A stretch of DNA of 64,000 nt, taken from Patiria miniata. Its lineage: Eukaryota > Echinodermata > Asteroidea > Valvatida > Asterinidae. Shown here piece by piece: positions 22,385-62,300 of this stretch. The position numbers and the translations under genes are program-made. How positions within the stretch are numbered: the stretch's first letter is position 1; every line of letters begins with the position of its first letter. The notes beneath the pieces were generated by a model. The model was not told where the DNA came from and ran no database searches. It saw nothing but the letters and a program-made list of their open reading frames with translations. The stretch covers positions 15,129,162 through 15,193,161 of the forward strand of contig NW_024037072.1 of the NCBI RefSeq assembly GCF_015706575.1. Direction: 5' to 3'.

Positions 22385-22945
22385 AGATAGTAGATATTTT
22401 GCCGGAGGTAATGACGGCAAACTAACGATTACTAAAGGTTTGCCGGCGGCAATCCATATCAACAGAGGGCACTGTACTCTTTAAAATAGGGCTGAATTAT
22501 AAGATGTATTAAATTCCCACCAAAAGTTGTGTAGCACGGTTGGTGTAATGGTTAAGCAAAGGCTCTAGTAAGCGGGATGACTCGCGTTCGATTCCGACCG
22601 CACCACATTTTAAAAAAAAATTTCTCATCCCCAAATAAATAAGAATATTCTTCTTTTATTATTTTAACATGTCTCAAACATTTTTTGCAGAGGTATTACA
22701 TTTTCTTTTTCAGATTTGTGGCTCTGGAGGATTTTTTATAAAAGGGAAATAAAGTCCGAAATTATAAAATGGTCTGAATCCCATCTTGTGAATACGAGGT
22801 AACAACGATAATTTTGGCATGGAGCCAGACTAAAACTTGTCACCGGAAAATGTTTAAGTACAAAAAAACAGTAACTGCGCATGTTCAGTGCATATCCGGC
22901 AAACTAACGTTTACTAAAGGTTTGCCGTCTCCGGCAAAATATACA
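22385..22945. mobile_element. TIR element with subterminal palindromes and an internal tRNA-like module
   Basis: The ends are 'atattttgccggag' at about 22390 and its reverse complement 'ctccggcaaaatat' at about 22940. Next to both ends lies a near-palindromic block, GGCAAACTAACG.TTACTAAAG, followed by GTTTGCC. The internal segment 22527-22608 is tRNA-like. It is about 560 bp with no coding capacity. Confidence 0.75.
22527..22608 (+). repeat. tRNA-like sequence (SINE head or tRNA pseudogene)
   Basis: An A-box-like TTGGTGTAATGGTTAAGC and a B box CGTTCGATTCC are correctly spaced. Acceptor-arm pairing of GCACGGT with ACCGCAC is only about 5 of 7, and the anticodon arm is poor. I therefore call it tRNA-derived, not a functional tRNA gene. 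Confidence 0.65.
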
Positions 22946-24300
22946 CTGCCTAATTTATTTTTAAAGTGGATTTTGTTCCCTTATATGATACTAGAACCGG
23001 GCCCTACACTACACGATCGCCAACGACTGTACCCCTGGCTTAATATTATACACAAACTCTTTCCAACAATACACAATAGTGAGAGTCCCTAGGTATTTCG
23101 CAGAGTTCCTTACCACTTATCCATATTACCACATGGACGTGTTGTACTAAAACTTTGCCGTCGTCGAATGTTGCGTTTGGGCAGGAGGCGTACTCATTCC
23201 ACGTGTACGCAACTTCAACACAACAGTTCAACATGCAATGTTTACATCCCACAGTGAATAGCGCCACCAAGAGTTATAAAGCAGAAATTAACTTACAGGA
23301 TTTTTGAGGGCGGTGTTTTGAAAAATGTGGGGGGTGTAAGGGTAAATTTGGTAAATAAGGTGTAAATTTGGAGATTTCGAAGAGAATATTTTTTTTTTGG
23401 AAGAAGACTAAAAAGATCCTGTTCTTGTCCTCTCAGGGTTTTTTTTTTTTTTTTTTTACAAGAAGATAAGAAATGTCACATAACTGACGTTCCGATGTCA
23501 AAAAGTACAGAAAGTTGTCGTGTCAAACTTGCATATAAATTTGGGTCCTACAAAAGAGAATAGCTTCCAGCCTAGAAAATTATTCTGCCTCCTTTTTGCC
23601 CATTGGGAGCGGGATGGGGGTAGGTGCCTCCCCCCCCCCCCTTGGGGGGGGGGGACTCATATGCATAAAGCATAAAGAAATGGCCATTCTGTGTATTTTG
23701 TTCTCTGTTTTTTTTTCAAATCAGAAATCAAAACATTTCTATTTTTCAATTTATTTAATACAATGGTTTCTCTCCTGATGACATTTGGATTTTTGCAGAC
23801 TTTCTTTTCAGGAAATGAACAACCGCTGCTCCTGCTATTAACTATGGTATAAAAAATGGGAAACTTTTTAAGAAAAATAACCCCTTTTCCCAACACACAA
23901 CTAAAACAAGTGGAAAAGCACACATGAAAAGTGAGGTAAACTTTGTATATTTTTTTCTTCAATAACTCCACAAAGTGATTTTTTTTTAATATGGTACAAA
24001 GTAGGCAAACAAGTGGTAATTAAAAGCAGATGTATAACGTCAACATTCAAAGCTGTTTGAAATTCTATTGAAAAAACTCACTAATTTGCTTAGAACCCCA
24101 TCAAAAATCCAACAAAAATATATATATCTCCATATTTGATATTAATACTGGGAAGTATTTTTGACAAAGTTGTATTTACTTTTGTTTAAACATTCTCTTC
24201 CCTATTTCCACATTTCTTCACTGAACCCACCAACTTACAACCTCTGATTAACAATGTTAATGCATTTTAATGGAGAGGTTGTCAGTTCATGGTATAACAA
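22946..24300. other. Intergenic stretch between HENMT1 and the MEF2 3' side
   Basis: No exon is recognised. It contains a poly(C)-then-poly(G) inverted run at about 23628-23655 and T-rich tracts near 23385-23460. Nothing else has visible structure. Confidence 0.5.
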
Positions 24301-27300
24301 CATTTTTTTTTTAGTTTTTAGTTTTTAATTTTTTTTGAAAATTTTGCTACATTAAGTTTTTTTTCTCGATAGTCATATCAACATTGTTACTTGTAGCATT
24401 AACATACAATACAAGCTTAATAAATAATCATGTGTTTATATTTGTGTCTTTGTTTCAATGTTCACACAGTATACAATGAAGCCAGTACAAAATTAAACCT
24501 CGACACCCTTGATATAGCAAGAGTGAAGTTACTTTATTTTCAAATATTGTTTTTAATATTACAATCCATTTCAATGTACACGTGTCAAACCTGTTAACAT
24601 AGAATATCTGTATACATATAGGATTAGCTTTTTTTGAATGTAGGGCCGTCAATTTAATGAAGGCAGTTCACTAAGAGGTAAACAGGAATCACACAAATAA
24701 AGGTCGAAAAAGAAAACAAGGAAAAAACCTGAAATTCACGATTTTCTGAACTTCTATGGCTCAATTGCATTTAATGAGGCCTTGTTTGATATCCTTTTCA
24801 CAAAAAGGAAAAAAAACCTAACAGACAGAGAATTATTCTGTTTTTGAGGATGGCTTGTTGGCATATTTTTCAAATTAATCCTATCCAAATTAGATGAGCT
24901 GACGAAAAAATTTACAGCCTAGCAGAAAAATATGTTTGCTTTTTTCTATTCAATTATTCATACTTCACCCTTTTTGGGTTACCTTAAAAAAAGACGATAT
25001 TCGGATATTGGGATCCCTGCTTTTTTCCTCAATGAAAATGCCTCAAATTGCCTTGGCTTTACTTTCAAAATCTGTTTTATTGTACAGACGTGCTACACAA
25101 TTTTGCTCTGTCTTTTTTGTTTTGTTTTTTTGTACAGGCATTTCAATTTGCATACAACATATTAACACATGATGTACAGATAATATATGGTGACCTCCAA
25201 AACACATGACCAAATTTTGCAACTCAAAATATGGAACAATAAAATGAAAACCCCAAAAAGTAAAAACACTGAGATGTCGAACAAACAGAGGATTGTGACA
25301 TTTAAACAAGAGAAATGTAAACTATTTACAATGACATGAATTTATAATTCAACACCATGGGTAAACAACATTTAATCCCCTTGGCAAGCACAAAGTTTGC
25401 CCTAATTTTGGTCTCTTTAACTTAACAGTCATTTATAATTTCGGGAAAAAAGCCCCCCCCCCCTTTTTTTTTTAAAAATAACCCCACATCGCATTTCCAG
25501 TTTACAATAAAATGTACAAATCATCATTCGTGGTCAAAAACAACATCACTCCTGTAAAAACCTTTGGTTTAAAAAAACAAAACAATCGAGCTTAAATTTG
25601 AACTTTCCTTAAAAAAACAGGATAAGTTCACAAAATTATATAAAAGTCAACAGCTGATAATTGTCACATTACATTTTGAATGGAATCTTTTGAATTTCAA
25701 GCTCAACCATCACAATTTCGATGTTTTGATTTTCATCACTTTCTTTTGATTGGTAACGATAGAAGACTGGTTTTCGGTCTTTGCTGGTTTCCATCATAGG
25801 CAGCTGATGTGAATGTACCATTGACTCCTGCCATGTTATGTAACGTGCTCTTTGAAAACAGAGGTTTTTTAAAATGTGGAATTGGTCTTAGGTGTGGTTT
25901 AACTGATTTAGGCCTTTTAAAACTGTAGTTATGTTTTTTTTTTAATCCCATAAACAGGTGGTTTTTTTTGGACAAACTGTACAGTATGAACTGTTGCTGG
26001 CAACTTCTCAGTGGCATGTTCTATTTTATTAACATATGTGTCTTTCAAAAGGGGAGTTCTTAGTTTTTTGTTTAAGCAAAAAGCCAACAAATTGTCAAGT
26101 TTTTAAACAATGTTCTTTCCAGTTTCTCAGAGCAGGTAACATATTCGCCAGAATTCACTGCACACTTACTTCAACCACTTTTCATTGCATTAACCTTCAG
26201 AAATCATTTTGGACATAACGTAATTTTACTTAGTAGAAAATATGACAATCGTATCAAGGTTTTAATAAAACAATGTTTTACGAGGAAAAAAAAGGTCATG
26301 TTTACAAAAAAAACCTTTTCAATTTACTGAAACTGCTTTGGAATCAATTGAAATTACAGCCACAGAATGCAGTTTAAGAAACCAAAGGCAATGTTCTTTT
26401 TTTTTAATTGTCTTTCTAAGTTGCTTTGAAACCAAATATTGATTGTTGGGGTTTTTGGGAGGGAAATGTAGATTTTGTAAAGTCCTACTTCTTAACAAAC
26501 ACAAAATGACCTGTGTTACACAATGCAAAATCAAACTATTAAAAACCGAAAAGAAAATATCATCTATAGGACTTGCTTTATTCAAAAACCAAAGCAAAAT
26601 ACTTCTGTATTAAAGTACATGCACAATTAAAATACTTTTTTTTTCAGAGTATGTACAGAATCGCGATATTCCACCGTTGGTCAAGCAAAAGAATGTTTGT
26701 ACAGAAAATAGGGATTGGATTAATAAAATGGTCCAGATTTTTGTCTTTAAAATGTCGTTATACAACTGTTAAGGAAATACCAATACACAATATATACGGG
26801 CGTTTAACTGATGCAGTCATTATTACTGAAGTGTATTTTTAGATAAAGCATTTTTGTACAAGCTTGTAAAGAAAGCGGCAGCTGTGTGGAGGAATAGATC
26901 GGAGGTGTGATGATGTTACACTTTGTTTGTTTTTCGCAATGCATTGTGGGAGCCAGGTGCAGACCACCACACAGATTGTTGGGTTCTTCGTTTGGTATTT
27001 GTGGGGTATATTGATGAAATTGAGACCGCAAACGGTCGTCATTTTGAGGGTTGTTTTGGAAGTTTAGTTCTAATTTTGATCACCCCACTCCTGTTGCTTT
27101 CAATAAGATTTGAAGGGTTGCATGGTAAAGTCAGCAATTAGAGTAAAGTATGCGGTTGCACCATATGCAGTTCTGAAAAGAATAGGGGACCGCAACGTTC
27201 CAGACAGAATGCTCTGCCCAAAGTCTGTGATGGGAACTTGCAAAACTGTAGTTCTGGTGTTTGTCGCATGCTACAGATAGGGACAATATTCCAATCATGA

Positions 27301-27676
27301 AAATTCATGACACAATCGCGAGTCCCCCACCTGGCTCTAAGAATGTTACGCAATGAAACATGGTGTGACATTATTAAGTCTCTGGTCAACTTGGGTGGGA
27401 CGAAGGGAGAGGGAGAACAGAGAACCAGTGAAAAGGAAGAACAGGGGGTTACGACAAGGTGCTGGGTGTGTGGCACGTGAATAGTAGTGACAGCTTTTAA
27501 CAAGTAAAACCACCTTGGCCCAGTCTCATGGCACTGCTAAGCGCACAACAGAGCCTCCATTTTACAGCAACTGTACAGATTTTACAGAGAGGGTTCAATG
27601 AAGCCCCTTCCAATGTTTTGACCAATTACAGCGGTGACTGATGTCTGACATGCGTGCACAAGGATGACATGTGCGT

Positions 27677-28105
27677 TAGTCTGGTTCCCAGACCAAATGA
27701 TTCTAACCATTCTGACAAAATCTTAGGTCAGGTAAGCACAACATTCAAAACTAGAAGATAACACAGCACAGCCCAACAGCCCTCGCACGAGACACAACGT
27801 CTGCACACTGGACATTTAATACAGATTCTTGCTAATATACCTGGCATTGCATCTTTTTAAATGCAAGCACTGAATTTATGAACTTTTTTTTCAAAACCGA
27901 TAACAAACATGACAGGTATATTGTTGAAAAATAGAAACTATTTTACACTGTTGCGAACATATCCAAGTGTCAATGAAATTTGTTCGGCAAAATTTGGACA
28001 TTTTTGCAAAGGATCCTGCCCAGTTTTGGTCAGTTTTGTTATTTTAACCCTTGCGGCTACCTGACCACAGAATAGTCGGAATCTTTTGGTCTGGGAACCA
28101 GACTA
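27677..28105. mobile_element. MITE with TAGTCTGGTTCCCAGACC ends
   Basis: The left end TAGTCTGGTTCCCAGACC and following bases match the right end in reverse complement over about 28 bp with two mismatches. Flanks 'catgtgcg' (left) and 'catgtgca' (right) could be an 8-bp target duplication of hAT type. It is about 430 bp and non-coding. Confidence 0.85.
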
Positions 28106-28164
28106 CATGTGCATATGACCTGTGTTGCTTGAACATGCAGTGTGGCATTGGAGATGCACAAGTT

Positions 28165-28319
28165 GTTGCCACTGTGGGTGGGGCTAAATGGATATTTGTT
28201 GTCAGACCTAGACATGTTGCCCACTGTGGGCGGGGCTAAATGGATATTTGTTGTCAGACCTAGACATGTTGCCCACTGTGGGCGGGGCTAAATGGATATT
28301 TGTTGTCAGACCTAGACAT
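28165..28319. repeat. Three-unit tandem repeat, 52-bp unit
   Basis: Units are 28165-28215 (51 bp), 28216-28267 and 28268-28319. They are almost identical and contain GTGGGCGGGGCTAAATGG and TTGTTGTCAGACCTAGACAT. The GGGCGGGGC core of each unit resembles a GC box. The array lies just beyond the MITE at 27677-28105. Confidence 0.95.
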
Positions 28320-31098
28320 GAGCCCTGGGTTAAAAAAAAAAATTTGTACCAGCCATGCCAGTTACCACAAAACCCGAATGACAAATGACATATTCCCATA
28401 TGGAGCTATTTACAGAATTGTGTATCACCACTGCCAGAAAAATATTCAGTACTATAATATAAGATCTGTGAGTAAGATATTCATCAGCTATATATCTGAA
28501 CGGTAGATTGTGTGGCACAGAATACCTTGCCCCTGTTTGAACTGTACATATACATACAATTTCAATAGATTTGAGTTTGTTTTAGATCTATGCTTTAGTA
28601 AGAAAATAGCTGCAGTATTCTATTGACCCGAAGTTAACATGTGCATTACAAGTTTTGATACAGAGATAGCATGTTTCAAGATTTTTCTGATTTCAAACAA
28701 AGCAGTCCTATTTTGGGGTGGGGGCAAAGAATACTTTGCACATCGTTTGGATAACTTTCTTGACAGCCATAATAATATGGATTATACTTTGAAATAACTG
28801 TAAATAAAGATAACACATTTAGTGAAGTTCAACATCCCATATACAGATTTTCTTATTGTAACATTTTCATGTTTCCTTTTTCCTTTTTTCTTATACACTT
28901 TCATTTGTATTACATTTGTACAGATATTATTTCCCCATTTGGAAGTGTTGAATATTTAAAGTCATGTCAATCTGAAATTGTATTTTTTTAAAGAAAACCA
29001 CATATCTTTCTACAGCTGCTTTATAAACCAATCTTTTTCCCTGATCTTAAAAAACATATTCCAGTTCATTCGTCTTTTTTAAAAAAATCATTTATTTCAA
29101 TGTAGTTTTCATTAATTTTTTTTATATTTTTTTTATAGAAAGTAGTTGACTAGTGTGCTATTTTGTTTTTTTTAATAATTACTTTGTATACAAAAACAGC
29201 ATCCTAGTCCTGTTAAGTTAATTGAATGCTATATACACACAAATTATATAGTAGAACATCCATTTTTTTGAAATATAAATCTAAAATAGCTATTAAAGTC
29301 AAAATAATATACATCAATAACCGTCTTGTGTAACACAAAACACATTAAGTCAATGGAACAGAAAGTCTACAAGATACATGTACATGTATACTCAATCCAA
29401 AAAACAAAAAGATGCGCTATTCACAAACTGCTGAACAGAATACTCCAATATTTGGAGAGAAAAAAGAAGGAAAGAAGAACAGATATTTGGCGCGAGGGTC
29501 ATACATTATACACGTAGTTTAACGAGAGCTACATTGTGCTCATGAATAGAATCTAAATATTTGCATGTATTTATAGGTATTTATGCAAATATTGGGCAAC
29601 CCAAGTTATTTCATTCTATGAAAAGGCTGGACATTTCTGTGCTTTCAAGGAAAAAATTTTGACTCCAAATAAGGATCATATATGTTCTTCAATTTTTAAT
29701 CGAATGAAAAATCCACAAAATAATCAGCGAAGGGTTTGAGGTTCCCTGGGGCAGCAGGGCAACGTAGGGTCTGTGGTATATGTTTGTACTTTGCCTAAAG
29801 GCATCTCTTAAAATATCCAATTTTTGGGGGGTTCTATTAAACTTTGAAAGGTAAAAACACCTTTACGGTAAAACCCTCAGGGATTACAGATTAAAAAGGG
29901 ACTCTTTCAAAATCCTGAAATCGGAAGAATTCCCGATGAAAAGTCCTGAAATTAGGAACAAAATCTTGACAAATCTCACCCTTGCTTACGTCAGTTGGTT
30001 CTAAATAAGGAAAAAGCAAGTCAAAATTGGAAAAAGGAATTAACCTTTACAGAACTCATTGCAAATATTGGATAAATCACTGATTCAACGCAAAAGGTTT
30101 TCAAGAGAGTTGTTGCAAATCTAGAGAAACAATTTGTATACATCTGTATTAAAAGCCTAATTTACAGCTTTTTTTTGCAAATTTCAACAAAAATAAAATA
30201 TTTCGCTTGTGATTAAATACATCTCTATGCTAGTCCACACAAAGCAAAGAATTCTGTTGGGGCCCAGCCCCCAATTGTTTTGTGTATAAACATCTTTTTC
30301 TAAAAAATAATCGTTTTTTTTTTATTTTTTAAGTCAATACAAATTTGAATCACATCACAAAGGAACAAAAACACCAAAAATCAATTCTCTTGTTACAATG
30401 GCACAGCCACAAGACAAACTCAAAGTACGAGACAAAACAAGAAAAGAAAACGGGTAACACACTCCATTCTTACAAGACATTCTGTTTAATAATTTTAGTT
30501 TCTGAGGGGTGGAAAGGGGTGCTTGAGAAGATATTGGTCGCGTGCACTGTGCAGCTGTATTTCTGTACTGACGTCAAAAACAATACCCCACTGACAGACA
30601 ACTTGTGCAGATATACGTTAACACAGAGATATCCACACAAAGTGCGTTACGTGCACTCCGTTTACTAAAAAAACACGACAACCCAAGATTACAAAATGTA
30701 TACGAACAAATACTTTACAGCATCTTCAGCCTTTTGGAAGAAAATCTGGGCAGTAACTTTCTTTTTTGGGGGGGTTAAAGTCACCCCCACCCCTCCTAAA
30801 CTAGGAAGTTTTGTTTTTAATTTGAATGGACTGCAGTAGAAGTAATGGAGATCTGTGTTAATACACATTCAGAAGCTGTAGGTTTCTTTTTGTAAGAGAT
30901 TAGTCTTTAAAAAAATTGAGGAAAAACAATTATAGAACATCCCGTAATGCCAGAAGGGCTTATAACTTTTGCTGCCACGTAAACTGAGCTGTCAACACTA
31001 CATAATTTGTATGGAATCATATTGACCCCTGAAGTTAAGAAAAGTCACCAAATTTCGTGCTGATCAGCTAAAGGTTCCAGAGTTATTACAAGAAGTTT

Positions 31099-31145
31099 CG
31101 GAGGGGGGGGGGGAGAGAAACACTGTGCCCCCCCCCCCCTCCCCA
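31099..31145. repeat. G-run/C-run inverted repeat
   Basis: A run of about 13 G is followed 17 bases later by a run of about 14 C. The sequence can form a GC hairpin or G-quadruplex/i-motif structures. It lies 280 bp past the MEF2 stop on the transcribed side. Confidence 0.8.
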
Positions 31146-31420
31146 CTAGTCGTGATACGGTTCATGGTTTAAATGCACTATTTAGTTTATAGTGACATTA
31201 CAGATAATAATATATTGGTTAATAATAAAAGACTGGAACAAACCTACAGCTTTGAAGTATACACATGCTCTTCTTCCACTGCAAATTAGTGGCCCCTTGT
31301 CATTAAGAAAAAACAAAATAAGACTTCCTCAAAAATGGAGGTGATTGCCTTTATAAAACAAAGGAACTAAATTTGGTAAAAGGCCAGAGAAGGAAAAAAT
31401 TAAAAACATCGGAGACCTGT

Positions 31421-59382
<27,962 letters not shown>

Positions 59383-62300
59383 CTTGGCTCTCTGTGTGTC
59401 TCCCAGTGTCTATCGCCGTGACTGTCGGGGGTTTTGCTGAGTATCTGTCACTCTCTGTATATCCTGGATGAAGGAACGCACCTTATGTGGAGTACTGGTA
59501 GTCTGTTAATTAATCTGAAAAAGTGGAAGAAATGGGGAACAGACTTTAAAAACTAATGAAACATTCATGTTACACATCCTTTGTTTTGACAACTGAAGTT
59601 TCAGATCTTTGCAGTTCGAACTCTAACATACATGTGACAATTGCAAGTGTACATACAATGTATGGTCGGTTATTAAAACAGATGACCTTGGAAGTTGGAT
59701 GACACAGGATAGACTGTGCCGGACATTGTAGAGTTTTTTTAAGCAGTGGGAAATATAGAAAAAGCGAAAGTACAATTGTAAAATGTATCGCCCACGTCAC
59801 AGAAAACAAGACTGACATTTGACAAGTTACTACCAACGGCAGTTTCAGTACAATAACTCTGGGCTGATTGGTCACTCTTATCTGTATGCGTACAGCATGC
59901 ATTTCAATATCTCTTAAATCTCTTGATCAAAACATATCACTCATTTTTCAGACGAGATTAACACCTGCCTCTCTGTTCAGTCTTTTGATGACTGACTTCC
60001 AATCCGTCCAATTTTTCCCCCCCGGACTAAAAATCTTTTAATGCATTATTACCAATTTATTTTGTAATTAATATAAAGTAGGACACATACATTGACCGAA
60101 GATGAATTTGAACACTACACCAGTGGATTGCTTTGTTTAGTTTTGCGATTGCCTGAAACTGAACCTTATTTTTTTCTTTCTTGATATTGTGGCATATTTG
60201 ATTAGTTTTGATGTTTTTTTAAAAGGCTGAATTTTGTGCAAAACAATAGAACCAAAGATAGTGCTTTGTGAGGGACACATTGCATGTGTGCTGGTTCGCG
60301 AGCTTTTAGTGTTAAGTTTGCCCATTAATTTTATTCTAAAGGTGTACAAATACAGTACCAGTGTACCTCCAATAAAAGTAGCTCTGACATACATATATCC
60401 TGTTTGAAACCTAAAAATCTCTTTTCCCCCAGATTCCTCAAATTTTCACAATGGCATGAACTCAAGTTGTCACTTCGTACTTATGTACTGTACCATCTTT
60501 GCAGGAGAGCCAGGAATGACATGGTATAAGGATGTGACGTTTACACGTTTAAATGTTTAAATGAAAAACAATCTAAATCCATGAACAAATTTTAAGAAAC
60601 GTTTAAACGAAACCAACAATATGAAAAAGTGACATTATGTTTACTCGATCTGCCCTTACAAAGAATCACGGATTCCTTTTAAACTCATTTAATTTACAAA
60701 GCATTAGAAACGCCGCAGCACTTGCCACTTGATCACATTCCAGGCAGTTCAGTTGTCATGTTTTCAATGACTGCTGGCTGTCTATTGTGTCAGCTATATA
60801 CAATGTATACAATTTACTGTTTTTTATGTTTTCAAAATGCAGCTGGCGCAAGATCTAAGGTCATTGTGCTGTAAAGAATAAATTTAAGATTTTTTTTTTT
60901 AAACACGCCCTAGTGCAAGCATACTCAGGGTAGGTGTCAGGCTTTGTGAAGGGACTAAACAATTTACATACGTTCAAATGGTGCGTAATTGTTTTGCTAA
61001 ACGTTTACAAAATTAAATGCACAGTCCCATCCTTAGTATGGATCCTTTCTTCTAAGCAATTGTGGTATTGAAGGCCATAGGTGCATTTGCTTACATTCAG
61101 AGATCACACAATGGCTTTAAACTTCTCAACCAATGTAAGGCATTTGTAAAGGATGCCGACTTTGATACAGGTACATGAACACGTATCTCATATCACATCA
61201 CCTCTCCAGTTGGGGTCAACATCAGGCCACAAACCATGTCATTATGTGCACGACAATAGCATTATTGTCTGAAATAGTAAACTGGCCTTCATTAACCCTC
61301 AAACCATGGGCATGAAGGTCTAAAGAACTTTTGGGACAGAAGTCTATTAAAAAAGAACTTTCTCTCAAGTTTTCCACTGTTTCACGTGCTAGACTGCTTT
61401 GACCTTTCAAATAGATGTTTGTTTCCCAACGGTGTGTACATGAACCATGTAAAGCTCTAGGGGCAAGTATACGTACTGGCCAGGTTCCGCAAACGTCATC
61501 AAAACATCAACCATCTATGCACTGTGTACATATACCTTATAAGCACATGCCGCCTCTATATTGTTTTTTGTCTGCACGCTAGCGGGGAACCATGCAGGGA
61601 GGGGAACCTGTGAGTTATTTTTCCAGGAAGTAAGAGTCTGGTGGACAAGAAATGAATGTATGGTAAACAACCTGTTATTCTCGTGACGTGAAAACACAGA
61701 CTCAACATGGCCGCCTGAAAAACACAAGGAAGGATAGGGTAAAAAGGGAAAAACAATTTAATTGGCGTATTTTTCCCAAGGTACATGACTATGTTCGTTC
61801 TACACATTGTACAGACCTGTGTATGTACACAATCTGCATGTCGTAAGTGCAGGAGAAACCCAGGAAGTTTTGTCTAGTGGGTACTGTACGTGAAGTACTG
61901 TAAATATGTTTTGTATTGAACTAGCACGTGTAGACGTGCGTGTGTTTAACTGATACAGCATTGTACAAGTACATGTACATAATTCTGAGTGTACAATGTA
62001 CCGGTATACACGGTACATGAACATGATTGCATGTATATTGTACATGTTTATAAATCTTCGTTCAACAAAATCATAAAATATGAAAACAAACACCTAACTA
62101 TCCCATTTGAAGGTACAATGTGCATGTACACGTGTGTAAATAATCCACTTCACTTGCGAAGCCGGTTTCTTCAAGAACCATGGGTTCTACGAACCACTTG
62201 ACAACCTTCTATAAATATTGCCCGACCACCAAGAGAAAGTGCAGGATGCTCTAAAAATACAAGTTCATTTGTTCCCATGTACTTACCGCCATCTACCGAC

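Larger units (their letters stand above)
24300..31420 (-). other. AT-rich non-coding block, possible long MEF2 3' UTR and downstream flank
   Basis: It starts directly after the MEF2 stop on the - strand and runs about 7 kb with no supportable coding exon. Several - strand AATAAA motifs exist (TTTATT on +, for example near 24532, 25076 and 26577), so the 3' end cannot be set by eye. A MITE sits at 27677-28105 and a tandem repeat at 28165-28319. The 24-27 kb part is notably free of transposon signatures. Confidence 0.4.

Noticed and set aside
22527..22608. Functional tRNA gene
   Set aside because: The boxes are good, but acceptor and anticodon arms do not pair well, and it sits inside a TIR element.
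23046..23270. 74-codon - strand frame upstream of HENMT1
   Set aside because: No similarity to HENMT1 N-termini and no suitable donor in phase.
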